A stretch of DNA of 64,000 nucleotides. It comes from an uncultured Coriobacteriaceae bacterium. Its GTDB lineage: Bacteria > Actinomycetota > Coriobacteriia > Coriobacteriales > Atopobiaceae. The position numbers and the translations under genes were made by a program. This document shows, piece by piece, positions 9,978 through 17,972 of the stretch. The notes beneath the pieces are model-generated. The model saw only the letters and a program-made list of their open reading frames with translations. It was not told the origin of the DNA and did not search any database. How positions within the stretch are numbered: the stretch's first letter is position 1; each line of letters begins with the position of its first letter. The stretch spans positions 62,001 through 126,000 of the forward strand of contig CADAAU010000007.1 in the NCBI GenBank assembly GCA_902786015.1. Reading direction: 5' to 3'.

Positions 9978-9986
9978 TGCTAAGAT
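9978..9986 (+). promoter_or_regulatory. Candidate extended -10 promoter for the IMP dehydrogenase gene
   Basis: TGC-TAAGAT, an extended -10 form, lies 37 bases before the start codon. No good -35 hexamer is visible at 17 bases. It is followed by GAGAGGAG as ribosome site. Confidence 0.35.
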
Positions 9987-10023
9987 TTTCGCAAGTTATT
10001 TTCGGCGAGAGGAGCAAAACCGC

Positions 10024-11532
10024 ATGGCAACGTTCTTTGAGGGGGAGTCCCACACCTTTAGCGAGTACCTTCTTGTTCCTGGCTACTCTTCTGCACAGAA
10101 CGTCCCGGCGAATGTGTCGCTAAGAACACCGCTGGTTCGCTTTCGACGTGGAGAAGAGTGTCCTCTATACCTCAACATACCGATGACCTCGGCAATCATG
10201 CAGTCTGTTTCGGGTCCCAAGTTGGCCGTGGCATTGGCTCAGCAAGGTGGCATTTCGTTCATCTTTGGTTCGCAGCCAGCCGAAAGTGAGGCTGCGATGG
10301 TACGAGACGTTAAGTCCTCCAAGGCAGGTTTCGTTGTGTCTGCCGTCAACCTTACTCCCGATATGACGTTGGGGGAGGTCATGGAGCTCAAGAACGAAAC
10401 GGGCTTCTCGACGATGCCCGTAACGGACGATGGGTCTGCGCATGGCAAGCTTTTGGGTATTGTGACGAGCCGTGACTGGCGCCCGAGCCGTGACCCATTG
10501 CACAAGCTCGTCAAAGAGTTTATGACTCCGCTTAGCAAGCTCGTTGTCGCTTCGGAGGATACGAGCCTGCATGACTGCAACGACATAATTTGGGAACACA
10601 AGCTCAACGCGCTGCCGATCGTAGACGGCGAGGGTAGATTGGTCTCCATCGTGTTCCGAAAGGACTACGACTCGCACAAAGAGAATCCTCTGGAGCTGCT
10701 CGACGAGCACAAGCGGTATTTGGTGGGTGCTGGCATCAACACGCGGGACTATGCCGAGCGTGTGCCGCTGCTCGTAGAGGCTGGCGCGGACGTACTTTGC
10801 ATCGACTCTTCCGAAGGCTACTCCGAATGGCAAAAACTCACCATCGACTGGATTCGTGAGCATTATGGCGACGCCGTGAAGGTGGGTGCCGGAAACGTGG
10901 TGGATGCCGAGGGCTTTAGGTATTTAGCAGAATGCGGCGCGGACTTCGTGAAGGTCGGCATCGGCGGCGGATCGATTTGCATCACGCGTGAGCAGAAGGG
11001 CATCGGCCGCGGACAGGCCTCTGCCGTCATCGATGTTTGCGCCGAGCGCGATCGCTACTTCGAGGAGACGGGCATTTACGTGCCGGTGTGCTCTGACGGT
11101 GGCATCGTATATGACTATCACATGACATTGGCGCTGGCGATGGGCGCTGACTTCCTGATGCTGGGTCGCTACTTCGCACGATTCGACGAGAGTCCCACGC
11201 GGCGCCTAAACGTGAACGGAAACTACGTCAAGGAGTACTGGGGCGAGGGGTCGGCTCGCGCTCGCAACTGGCAACGCTACGACTTGGGCGGAAAGAAGGG
11301 CCTTACGTTCGTGGAAGGCGTGGACTCTTATGTGCCCTATGCCGGTTCTCTGAAGGATGGCGTGGAGGGTTCGCTTACTAAGGTACGCCACACGATGTGC
11401 AACTGTGGCGCACTTGACCTGCAGGAACTTCGCGACAAGGCAAAGATTACGCTTGTGTCGGCAACTTCTTTGGTGGAAGGTGGCGCGCATGACGTCATCC
11501 TCAAGGACAGTACCGAGGCGAACTTCCACTAG
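10024..11532 (+). CDS. guaB: IMP dehydrogenase, Tritrichomonas-like type
   Basis: NAD-dependent oxidation of IMP to XMP, the committed step to GMP, 502 aa. A TIM barrel is interrupted by two CBS repeats (about residues 100-225). The catalytic loop [18 protein letters not shown] places the nucleophile at Cys319, and the mobile flap [11 protein letters not shown] gives Arg418-Tyr419. These are the residue numbers used for the Tritrichomonas foetus enzyme. The N-terminus (HTFSEYLL...PGYSS) also resembles that protein as I remember it, and differs from the usual bacterial loop GPGSICTTR. The start has GAGAGGAG upstream. It stands alone between a repeat-rich gap and pta. Confidence 0.93.
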   Translation: MATFFEGESHTFSEYLLVPGYSSAQNVPANVSLRTPLVRFRRGEECPLYLNIPMTSAIMQSVSGPKLAVALAQQGGISFIFGSQPAESEAAMVRDVKSSKAGFVVSAVNLTPDMTLGEVMELKNETGFSTMPVTDDGSAHGKLLGIVTSRDWRPSRDPLHKLVKEFMTPLSKLVVASEDTSLHDCNDIIWEHKLNALPIVDGEGRLVSIVFRKDYDSHKENPLELLDEHKRYLVGAGINTRDYAERVPLLVEAGADVLCIDSSEGYSEWQKLTIDWIREHYGDAVKVGAGNVVDAEGFRYLAECGADFVKVGIGGGSICITREQKGIGRGQASAVIDVCAERDRYFEETGIYVPVCSDGGIVYDYHMTLALAMGADFLMLGRYFARFDESPTRRLNVNGNYVKEYWGEGSARARNWQRYDLGGKKGLTFVEGVDSYVPYAGSLKDGVEGSLTKVRHTMCNCGALDLQELRDKAKITLVSATSLVEGGAHDVILKDSTEANFH

Positions 11533-11560
11533 AGCGGCACAAGCGAACCGGGTTCAAATG

Positions 11561-11588
11561 TGTCACTGTGCCAGCAGGCATGGTATGA
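11561..11588 (+). promoter_or_regulatory. Candidate promoter for pta
   Basis: TGTCAC at 11561-11566 and TATGAT at 11583-11588 are 16 bases apart. TGG before TATGAT makes an extended -10. The pta start codon is 40 bases downstream. Confidence 0.4.
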
Positions 11589-11627
11589 TGCGACAAGGTT
11601 AATATGCACAGCATAGAAAGGACGCTC

Positions 11628-12602
11628 ATGAGCGAATTTCTGACTCGGATGGAGAATGCTGCCAAGGCAGACAAAAAAACCATCGTGTTGCCCGAGGGCG
11701 AGGATTCTCGCACGATCGAGGCTGCAAAAAAGATTATTGAAGCCGGTATTGCCAACCTCGTAATCCTGGGGGACCCCTCCACCATTGATGTCGAGGGTGC
11801 GACGGTCATCGATCCTGTTACCGCCGAGAAGCACGAGGAGTATGCGCAGGCCTTTGCGGAACTCCGAAAAAAGAAGGGCGTAACCATCGAGCAGGCTCGC
11901 GAGCAGATGGATGACGCTACGTACTTTGGCACGATGATGGTGAAGCTCGGAGATGCAGACGGACTGGTGAGTGGCGCTTGTCACTCTACGGCAAACACGC
12001 TCCGTCCTGCTCTGCAGATCCTCAAGACCGCCCCGGGAACAAAGCTCGTGAGCTCGTTCTTCATCATGTGCACCCCGACTGAGTACGGCGAGGACGGCAC
12101 GCTGCTCTTTGCCGACTGCGGACTGAACATCGCGCCAGATGCCGATCAGCTTTCCGAGATCGCAATTGCCAGTGCCGCAACGTGGCGTTCGCTCATTGGC
12201 AGCGAGCCGCGCATCGCCATGCTATCGTACTCCACGATGGGCTCCGCCGGTGGCGACACTGCCGCAAAGGTGCAGGAGGCTACCCGTCTCGCGAAGGAGA
12301 AGGCACCCGAGCTCGCTCTGGATGGTGACCTGCAGCTCGATGCGGCCCTCGAGGCAAGTGTTGGCAAGCTCAAAGCACCGGAGTCCACGGTTGCCGGTCA
12401 GGCCAATGTGCTCGTCTTTCCAGATCTCGCCGCCGGCAACATTGGCTACAAGCTCGTACAGCGTTTTGCCAAGGCAGAGGCATACGGCCCGGTGTTGCAA
12501 GGCATCGCGGCGCCCGTCAACGACTTGAGCCGTGGATGCTCAGCCGATGACATCGTGGGTGTCGTCGCCATCACGTGCGTTCAGGCCCAGAAGATGGCGT
12601 AA
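11628..12602 (+). CDS. pta: Phosphate acetyltransferase (phosphotransacetylase)
   Basis: Interconverts acetyl-CoA and acetyl phosphate, feeding ATP formation by acetate kinase in fermentation, 324 aa (short Pta form without the N-terminal DRTGG region). Typical blocks are KTIVLPEGED, GACHSTANTLRPALQI, SSFFIMC, LSYSTMGSA and the C-terminal PVNDLSRGCSADDI. I chose the ATG at 11628 because AAAGGA sits five bases before it; an earlier in-frame ATG at 11604 has no site. ackA is not adjacent. A clear terminator follows, so it is probably monocistronic. Confidence 0.95.
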   Translation: MSEFLTRMENAAKADKKTIVLPEGEDSRTIEAAKKIIEAGIANLVILGDPSTIDVEGATVIDPVTAEKHEEYAQAFAELRKKKGVTIEQAREQMDDATYFGTMMVKLGDADGLVSGACHSTANTLRPALQILKTAPGTKLVSSFFIMCTPTEYGEDGTLLFADCGLNIAPDADQLSEIAIASAATWRSLIGSEPRIAMLSYSTMGSAGGDTAAKVQEATRLAKEKAPELALDGDLQLDAALEASVGKLKAPESTVAGQANVLVFPDLAAGNIGYKLVQRFAKAEAYGPVLQGIAAPVNDLSRGCSADDIVGVVAITCVQAQKMA

Positions 12603-12649
12603 CCAAGCGAAGAGGATACTCCCCATTGCTTGATGTTTTTGTTCCAGCA

Positions 12650-12696
12650 GCGCTGCCCCTCAGGTACGTAAGCCAAAGGGGTAGCGCTCTTTTTTA
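12650..12696 (+). terminator. Rho-independent terminator after pta
   Basis: AGCGCTGCCCCT (12650-12661) pairs with AGGGGTAGCGCT (12678-12689) and is followed by C then six T. This is the clearest intrinsic terminator in the window. Confidence 0.88.
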
Positions 12697-12762
12697 TCGC
12701 AAACAGAGAGAAAGGTATTGATTGGGTTATTTGGTGTAGCTTTCTTTCAACAAGTGCATGCG

Positions 12763-12771
12763 TGCTAGAAT
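12763..12771 (+). promoter_or_regulatory. Candidate extended -10 promoter for glf
   Basis: TGC-TAGAAT, an extended -10 motif, lies about 100 bases before glf, directly after the pta terminator. The -35 is poor. It implies a 5' leader of about 90 nt. Confidence 0.4.
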
Positions 12772-12868
12772 GCTACCGATATTTCAGGCCACTAGGGTCT
12801 GTAGGCACGTCGAGTAGCTCAAACGCACAAGTTGTATTCAGTGTAATTTCGAGAGACAGAGGTTTGCC

Positions 12869-14068
12869 ATGGGCATTGCAAGTGGCCTTCCCACAGGTTT
12901 TAATCCGAGTGCATACGACGCAATTGTCGTCGGTGCTGGTTATGCGGGGGCGGTGTGTGCGCGAACCTTGGCGGAAGCAAGCAGCTACCGTGTGGCAGTT
13001 CTCGAGAAGCGCAACCACATCGCAGGCAATGCGTATGACTACGAAGACGAGGCTGGTATTCTCATCCACAAGTATGGTCCGCACATCTACCATACTACTG
13101 ACGAGCGTGTGCATCAGTTCCTATCGAGGTTCACGGACTTCACGGACTATCAGCACAAGGTACTGGCAAACATACATGGTACGCTGATGCCGGTTCCCTT
13201 CAATCACCAGTCGCTCAAACTGGCCTTTGGGGAAGAGAAGGGTGAGCACCTGTATCAAAAGCTTGTCCAAGCATTCGGCGAGAACCGCCGCGTTCCGATT
13301 CTTGAGCTGCGTGATCGCAACGATCCCGAGTTAGCCGAGGTTGCTGACTACGTGTACGAGAACGTGTTCCTGCATTACACGATGAAGCAGTGGGACAAGA
13401 CGCCCGACCAGATCGATCCTGCGGTCATGGGCCGTGTTCCCGTGTTCGTGGGTGACGACGACCGTTACTTCCCGCAGGTGCCGCATCAGGGTATGCCCGA
13501 CAAGGGATACACCGATCTGTTCAACAACATGCTCGACCACGACCTCATTCAGGTGTTCGTCGATGTCGATGCGCGCGACATTCTTGACCTCAGTAACCAA
13601 AGCGTCTACGTGTGCGGTCAGCCTTACGGGGGCGAGATTATCTACACGGGCGCACTCGACGAGCTGTTTGGCATGGATTTGGGCGCGCTTCCGTACCGTA
13701 CGCTCGATATGCAGTTCGAGACCCTAGACCAAGACCAGTTCCAGCCCGTTGGCACGGTCAACTATACGGTGAGCGAGGACTTCACGCGCATCACGGAGTT
13801 CAAGAACATGACGGGCCAAGTTGTTCCTGGCAAGACGACTATCATGCGCGAGTATTCCAAGGCGTATGAGCCTGGTAGCGGACAGACTCCCTACTACGTC
13901 ATCAACGAGCCAGAGAATATCCAGCTTTACGAGAAGTATCGCGAGCGAGTCGCACACATCATCAACTTCCATGTTGTAGGCCGTCTTGCCGAGTATCGCT
14001 ACTACGACATGGATGGAGTTGTTGCATCGGCGCTCGCTCTTTCCGAAGAGATTATCAGTCAGCGGTAG
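12869..14068 (+). CDS. glf: UDP-galactopyranose mutase
   Basis: FAD enzyme that converts UDP-galactopyranose to UDP-galactofuranose, the donor for galactofuranose-containing surface glycans, 399 aa. The FAD Rossmann motif VVGAGYAGAV is near residue 22, followed by the glf blocks KRNHIAGNAYDYEDEAG, HKYGPHIYHT, YTGALDELF and the terminal EYRYYDMD. The ATG follows GAGACAGAGG. The next gene, a family 2 glycosyltransferase 66 bp downstream, could use the product, so the two form a small glycan-synthesis operon. The N-terminus is about 15 residues longer than usual, but no later good start is seen. Confidence 0.95.
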   Translation: MGIASGLPTGFNPSAYDAIVVGAGYAGAVCARTLAEASSYRVAVLEKRNHIAGNAYDYEDEAGILIHKYGPHIYHTTDERVHQFLSRFTDFTDYQHKVLANIHGTLMPVPFNHQSLKLAFGEEKGEHLYQKLVQAFGENRRVPILELRDRNDPELAEVADYVYENVFLHYTMKQWDKTPDQIDPAVMGRVPVFVGDDDRYFPQVPHQGMPDKGYTDLFNNMLDHDLIQVFVDVDARDILDLSNQSVYVCGQPYGGEIIYTGALDELFGMDLGALPYRTLDMQFETLDQDQFQPVGTVNYTVSEDFTRITEFKNMTGQVVPGKTTIMREYSKAYEPGSGQTPYYVINEPENIQLYEKYRERVAHIINFHVVGRLAEYRYYDMDGVVASALALSEEIISQR

Positions 14069-14134
14069 GCGGTTTGCGAGCTGGACGCGCACAGGCGCTC
14101 GGCACCCTTCCGTCCACATGAGGAGTGACGAGCG

Positions 14135-15172
14135 ATGTCACATAAAACGATAACGTTCGGCATACCCTGCTATAACTCGGCAGAGTACATGGACCATTGT
14201 ATCTCGTCCATTGTCGAGGGCAGCGGGTTTGCCGATGATGTGCATGTAGTCGTTGTTGATGACGGTTCCACAAAAGACAATACGTTGAGTAAAGCTCAGG
14301 AGTGGGAGAGAAAACATCCCTCCATCGTTGAGGTAGTCCATCAGGAGAACGGCGGCCACGGTCGCGCCGTGATGACTGCTATTGAGCATGCCAAGGGCTC
14401 CTATTTTAAGGTTGTCGATTCGGACGATTGGGTGGACAAAGACGCGCTACTCGCACTCTTGGAACAGCTCCGTTCGTTTGTGGCGTTCGAGGTGAAGGTG
14501 GACCTTGTCATCACGAACTATGTATTTGAGCACATGGAGGACGGCAAAAAGCGCACCGTGGACTACGGTTTTGCTATTCCAAAGAACAAAGTAATTGACT
14601 GGTCGCAAATCGGCCACTTTAACATGACGCAATACATGATGATGCACGCACTTTGTTATCGAACGGAAGTGTTGCGTACATGTGGCCTTGAGCTTCCTGA
14701 GCATACGTTCTACGTAGACAATATTTATGCTTACGTGCCTCTGCCGCATTGCAAGACACTGTATTACCTCGACGAGGACCTCTATCGTTACTTTATTGGG
14801 CGAGAGGATCAGTCGGTGAACCTTGAGGTGCAGATTTCGCGCATAGACCAGCAGCTCGAAGTCACGAGAATTATGATTCGCGCCTATCACCTTTATGACG
14901 ATGTTCCACAAAAGAAGCTGCGCCAATACATGATTGGCCATCTAACACTCATGATGTCGGTCTGCTCTGTCATCTCAAAGATGTCATCGGCGCCTGACGC
15001 ACGCGAGAACCTTGATGAGTTCTGGCATGACCTCAAGCGCTACGACATGCGTATGTACAACCGGGCACGCCATGGCATCGTGGGGACCTTTACCAACTTT
15101 AGAGGTCCTGTCGGAGAGCGTGTGACGATTGGCATATATCACGCCGCCCAATGGTTCATGAAGTTTAATTAG
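14135..15172 (+). CDS. Family 2 glycosyltransferase
   Basis: 345-aa GT-A fold transferase. Near the N-terminus are IPCYNSAEYM, the nucleotide-sugar motif VVVDDGSTKDNT and ENGGHGRAV, then the metal-binding VDSDDW near residue 100. No transmembrane helix is evident, so it is probably a cytosolic or peripheral enzyme. GAGGAG lies 9 bases before the ATG. Position after glf suggests a galactofuranosyl or neighbouring sugar transfer, but neither donor nor acceptor can be read from sequence. A palindromic repeat starts 43 bp after the stop, between this gene and the convergent MurT gene. Confidence 0.85.
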   Translation: MSHKTITFGIPCYNSAEYMDHCISSIVEGSGFADDVHVVVVDDGSTKDNTLSKAQEWERKHPSIVEVVHQENGGHGRAVMTAIEHAKGSYFKVVDSDDWVDKDALLALLEQLRSFVAFEVKVDLVITNYVFEHMEDGKKRTVDYGFAIPKNKVIDWSQIGHFNMTQYMMMHALCYRTEVLRTCGLELPEHTFYVDNIYAYVPLPHCKTLYYLDEDLYRYFIGREDQSVNLEVQISRIDQQLEVTRIMIRAYHLYDDVPQKKLRQYMIGHLTLMMSVCSVISKMSSAPDARENLDEFWHDLKRYDMRMYNRARHGIVGTFTNFRGPVGERVTIGIYHAAQWFMKFN

Positions 15173-15214
15173 GGCTTTTTCAAGCAACTCTGCTACGAAA
15201 GTCTTGCTTAGGGG

Positions 15215-15298
15215 CAGGGGCGGAGGTTATGCACCTGTGCTCAAGCAGTCCTCGGCTTCGCCTGCGGAACTCGCGCGGGCACATAACCTCCGCCCCTG
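15215..15298. repeat. Palindromic repeat locus B (cleanest copy)
   Basis: 84 bp with perfect 17-bp arms: 15215-15231, CAGGGGCGGAGGTTATG, and its exact reverse complement at 15282-15298. The loop contains CTCAAGCAGTCCTCGG, CTTCGCCTG and CGGAACTCGCG. It lies between convergent genes (43 bp from one stop, 21 bp from the other) and could serve as a bidirectional RNA hairpin. No T-run follows it. Confidence 0.9.
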
Positions 15299-15318
15299 AT
15301 TAGGCTACGGAGACTGGG

Positions 15319-16686
15319 TTATTCTGACCAGTAGTCTACGGGCTGGTACTTCTTTACGAGCTCCAACCTCAGCGCTTCGATGGTGGAACAATTTGCGATG
15401 ACGGTTACGGGCTCGCCTATGGCGGCGATATCGGTGACAAGCTTGGCATAGTCGGTCTGGACCGTGAGGTTTTCTTTCTGTATGCCTGCGCGCAAAAGGC
15501 GATCTTGCATGTCTTCCCAGCGCGGTCCGCCCACGATGACCTTTGTTTTATCGGAACAGAGCTGTTCCCATTTGACATCTTGAATCCACTCGGTCGTTTC
15601 GCCATCCATGATCTCGGCGCCGAGTAGACATACGAGACGGGTGGGAACCTCGCCTTCGGAGAGCAGCATGTTGATGAGCTGGTTGCAGCCGGCGGTGTTC
15701 TTCATGAGAAGCAGGCGTGTGGGCGTGCCGTCGATGTCGAATATCTCGAAGCGATGGGCTGCATGGGTGAAGTGGGCAAGAGCGTGGAAGACGTCTTCCT
15801 GAGACATGCCCAAAGAGAGCAGCCCTGCTACGGCCGCAACAGCGTTATACACGTCGTATCCTGCACGGATGTTTGCTTCGACCTCGTGCTCCTCGCCGTC
15901 GATGCGTAAGCTAAGCGTGCAGCTCTTTTCCCTGCGGTTGCTGATGGCCGTACAGGAGATGCTGGGCTCGTGGCGCGTGCGTCCGCAGTTGGGGCAGGTG
16001 TAGTGGCCAAGATGCGCGAACGTCCTGTTGCCAAACTCAAGCTCCGTATCGCAGTCGACGCACTTCACGGATTCGTCGAGATCGCCAATTCCCTCTTCGT
16101 AGACGGGGCAATTGATGCCAAACCACACGATGCGGTTGGGGACGGCGTCTGCGATGGAGGCGGTGACTTGGCAGTCGGCATCGAGCACGAGGATCGTCTC
16201 GGGCGAGCTCTTTGCCGCCGCGATGATGTAGTCTCGTGCGGTGGTCCAACTCGTGTAGCGGTCGACTTGGTCGCGATAGAGGTTCGTGACGACGAGGACC
16301 TGCGGCTTGGTGGAGGGAAGCAGGAACTGGGTGGCCCACTCGTCGGACTCTATGACCGCCCAGTCGCTGCGACGTTTGCCGCTTATGGTGCTGTCGAGGC
16401 AGAGCGTGGTGGCTATGCCTTGCTCCAAGTTAGTGGACGTGGGATCGTAGGCTGCCGTTCCATAGGTGTTGATGATGGCTTGTTGCACGATGTGCGTTGT
16501 GGTTGTCTTTCCATTGGTTCCCGTGATCGCTATGGTATGGTGTCCCGCCGAAAGCTCGGCAATTATATGTGGGTCTACCTTGAGGGCAATCATTCCGGGA
16601 AGGGCGCGTGCGGTACGCCCCATGAGGCGCATGGCACCATGAGAGAGTTTGCAAACCGCGATGGCGGCGCCGGAACGAAGAGACAT
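15319..16686 (-). CDS. murT: MurT-like lipid II isoglutaminyl synthase subunit
   Basis: Mur-ligase-like subunit that, with the glutaminase GatD, amidates D-Glu of the stem peptide in lipid II, 455 aa. The ATP site ITGTNGKTTTTH is near residue 55, the Mur-ligase motif reads ESDEWA, and TNLYRDQVDRYTSW follows. A four-cysteine zinc ribbon, CVDC ... CPNC (about 206-232), is typical of MurT. The C-terminal DUF1727-type domain ends NCSTIEALRLEL. AGGAGG precedes the ATG. In most Gram-positives gatD is directly adjacent; here neither neighbour is gatD, so the partner must be elsewhere or absent. Confidence 0.88.
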   Translation of the reverse strand: MSLRSGAAIAVCKLSHGAMRLMGRTARALPGMIALKVDPHIIAELSAGHHTIAITGTNGKTTTTHIVQQAIINTYGTAAYDPTSTNLEQGIATTLCLDSTISGKRRSDWAVIESDEWATQFLLPSTKPQVLVVTNLYRDQVDRYTSWTTARDYIIAAAKSSPETILVLDADCQVTASIADAVPNRIVWFGINCPVYEEGIGDLDESVKCVDCDTELEFGNRTFAHLGHYTCPNCGRTRHEPSISCTAISNRREKSCTLSLRIDGEEHEVEANIRAGYDVYNAVAAVAGLLSLGMSQEDVFHALAHFTHAAHRFEIFDIDGTPTRLLLMKNTAGCNQLINMLLSEGEVPTRLVCLLGAEIMDGETTEWIQDVKWEQLCSDKTKVIVGGPRWEDMQDRLLRAGIQKENLTVQTDYAKLVTDIAAIGEPVTVIANCSTIEALRLELVKKYQPVDYWSE

Positions 16687-16822
16687 AAGAGAAACCTCCT
16701 CTTTTTGACTTGACTATGTGCCGAGCTGGGTAAACCGGCAAAAGGCACAAGAAGACAGTATACGAGATTATGCACGGCGGTTCATATCTGGAAGAGTATG
16801 TCCATCATCTCTGAAGCGATGG

Positions 16823-16847
16823 GGCGATGGGGATACTCCCCATCGCC
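16823..16847 (-). terminator. Hairpin downstream of the BASS transporter gene
   Basis: A 10-bp perfect stem, GGCGATGGGG/CCCCATCGCC with a 5-base loop, begins 4 bases beyond the minus-strand stop at 16852. There is no T-run on the minus strand, so it may act with Rho or stabilise the RNA end. Confidence 0.5.
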
Positions 16848-16851
16848 TGCC

Positions 16852-17841
16852 TCACGTCGCGTGCCGCTTGAGCGTTCTGCTCATGATGCGGCCAAAGACT
16901 GCGGCAAGAACTTGTTGGAAGGGCGTGGCGATGATGGCGGGAAACATGACCTCGGGACCAAAGAACTGCGAAGCAAGCACGGCCCCCGCCGTCACGTTGC
17001 GGATCCCGCACGAAAACGAGACAGAAACGAAGCGCCCGTCGTCATCCGCGCACATTCGCCGGGACAGAAACATTCCAAGCAGGAAGGCTCCAACGGCGAA
17101 GCCAAGCATTACGAGCATGATGGCCGTGAGTCGTGGCGTGAGGTGGCGAATGGGCTCCGAGATCCCCGTCGCGTTCGTTGCCACGATGACGGGAAGGAGC
17201 AGGCGCGACACCGGCGTGGTGGCGGGAAATGCCACGCGCTTTGCCCATCCGTGTGTTGCCTCGTTCAGTATGGTGGCCAAAAGCGCCGGTATCGCGACCA
17301 TGTAAGCCATGCTGCCCATGAGGCCGAGCGCTTCGATTTGTACGGTGGTCCCCACCAACAGCTCAAGCGTCCAGGGGATGGTGACGGGCGAGATGAGGGA
17401 AGAAACAAGCAGAATCGAAAGACCCAGGGCGATCTCTCCCGAAAACATGCCGATCCACATGATGGTCGACGCCCCAATGGGGACGGAGTATTCCAGCACT
17501 ACGCCCGCAACGGTCGGGGAGCCGGCGCCAAACAACAGGCTGGCGATGGCAAACGTCAGCAGTGGCATGGCAACGTGAACGATTCCCAAGGTAACCATGA
17601 GGATGGTTGGGTGTCGTAGGGCACGGCGCATGGCGCCGAGGTCGTTCGATAGCGAGTTCTGGAGCGTCATGATGGCAAAAAACGTTGGCACGAGCGGTTT
17701 GATGGGAAGAAGGACGTGCGGGAACAGGATGCCGATCATGACACCGCAGGGGACGATGAGCATTAGGTGCTCGCCGATGAACGTGCCGAGCGATCTCCAG
17801 GCGTCGTACGCGCGTGAGCTTGTTGCGGGTTCCGTCTCCAT
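16852..17841 (-). CDS. Bile acid:sodium symporter (BASS) family transporter
   Basis: 329-aa integral membrane protein with about nine or ten hydrophobic segments and the family's paired-repeat look. Recognisable parts are IGILFP near the start, ATNATGISEPI in the second half, and FSCGIRNVTAGAVLASQFFGP near the C-terminus, which matches the conserved GI-N segment of SBF/BASS proteins. I chose METEPATSS at 17841 because AGGGG precedes it; longer in-frame starts have no site. The substrate (bile acid, pantoate, keto acid or other organic anion) cannot be deduced. It is divergent from the CapA gene and shares a 131-bp region with unusual TGTGCCA repeats. Confidence 0.75.
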   Translation of the reverse strand: METEPATSSRAYDAWRSLGTFIGEHLMLIVPCGVMIGILFPHVLLPIKPLVPTFFAIMTLQNSLSNDLGAMRRALRHPTILMVTLGIVHVAMPLLTFAIASLLFGAGSPTVAGVVLEYSVPIGASTIMWIGMFSGEIALGLSILLVSSLISPVTIPWTLELLVGTTVQIEALGLMGSMAYMVAIPALLATILNEATHGWAKRVAFPATTPVSRLLLPVIVATNATGISEPIRHLTPRLTAIMLVMLGFAVGAFLLGMFLSRRMCADDDGRFVSVSFSCGIRNVTAGAVLASQFFGPEVMFPAIIATPFQQVLAAVFGRIMSRTLKRHAT

Positions 17842-17878
17842 CTGCCCCTGGTTTCTTCTTGTAATGGCCTGCTTCCAG

Positions 17879-17932
17879 TGTGCCATATGTGTGGCACGAT
17901 TGAGCCATGCTCGTTTGTGCCATTTTGTGCCA
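17879..17932. promoter_or_regulatory. Repeated TGTGCCA motif between divergent genes
   Basis: TGTGCCA occurs at 17879-17885, 17916-17922 and 17926-17932; the last two are spaced by one helical turn. The first also forms an inverted repeat, GTGCCA-N6-TGGCAC (17880-17897). The arrangement suggests binding sites for a regulator of the BASS transporter gene, the CapA gene, or both. The regulator is unknown. Confidence 0.4.
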
Positions 17933-17972
17933 TTATTGTGTTCGTTGCGGAACAATCGCTTGGGGAGTGTCT

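Noticed and set aside
11540..11600. tRNA-like T-arm GGTTCAAATG before pta
   Set aside because: No acceptor stem, D-arm or anticodon arm can be drawn around it.
15199..15300. Rho-independent terminator at repeat B
   Set aside because: The hairpin is strong but neither strand has a T-run after it, so it is listed as a repeat that may only assist termination.
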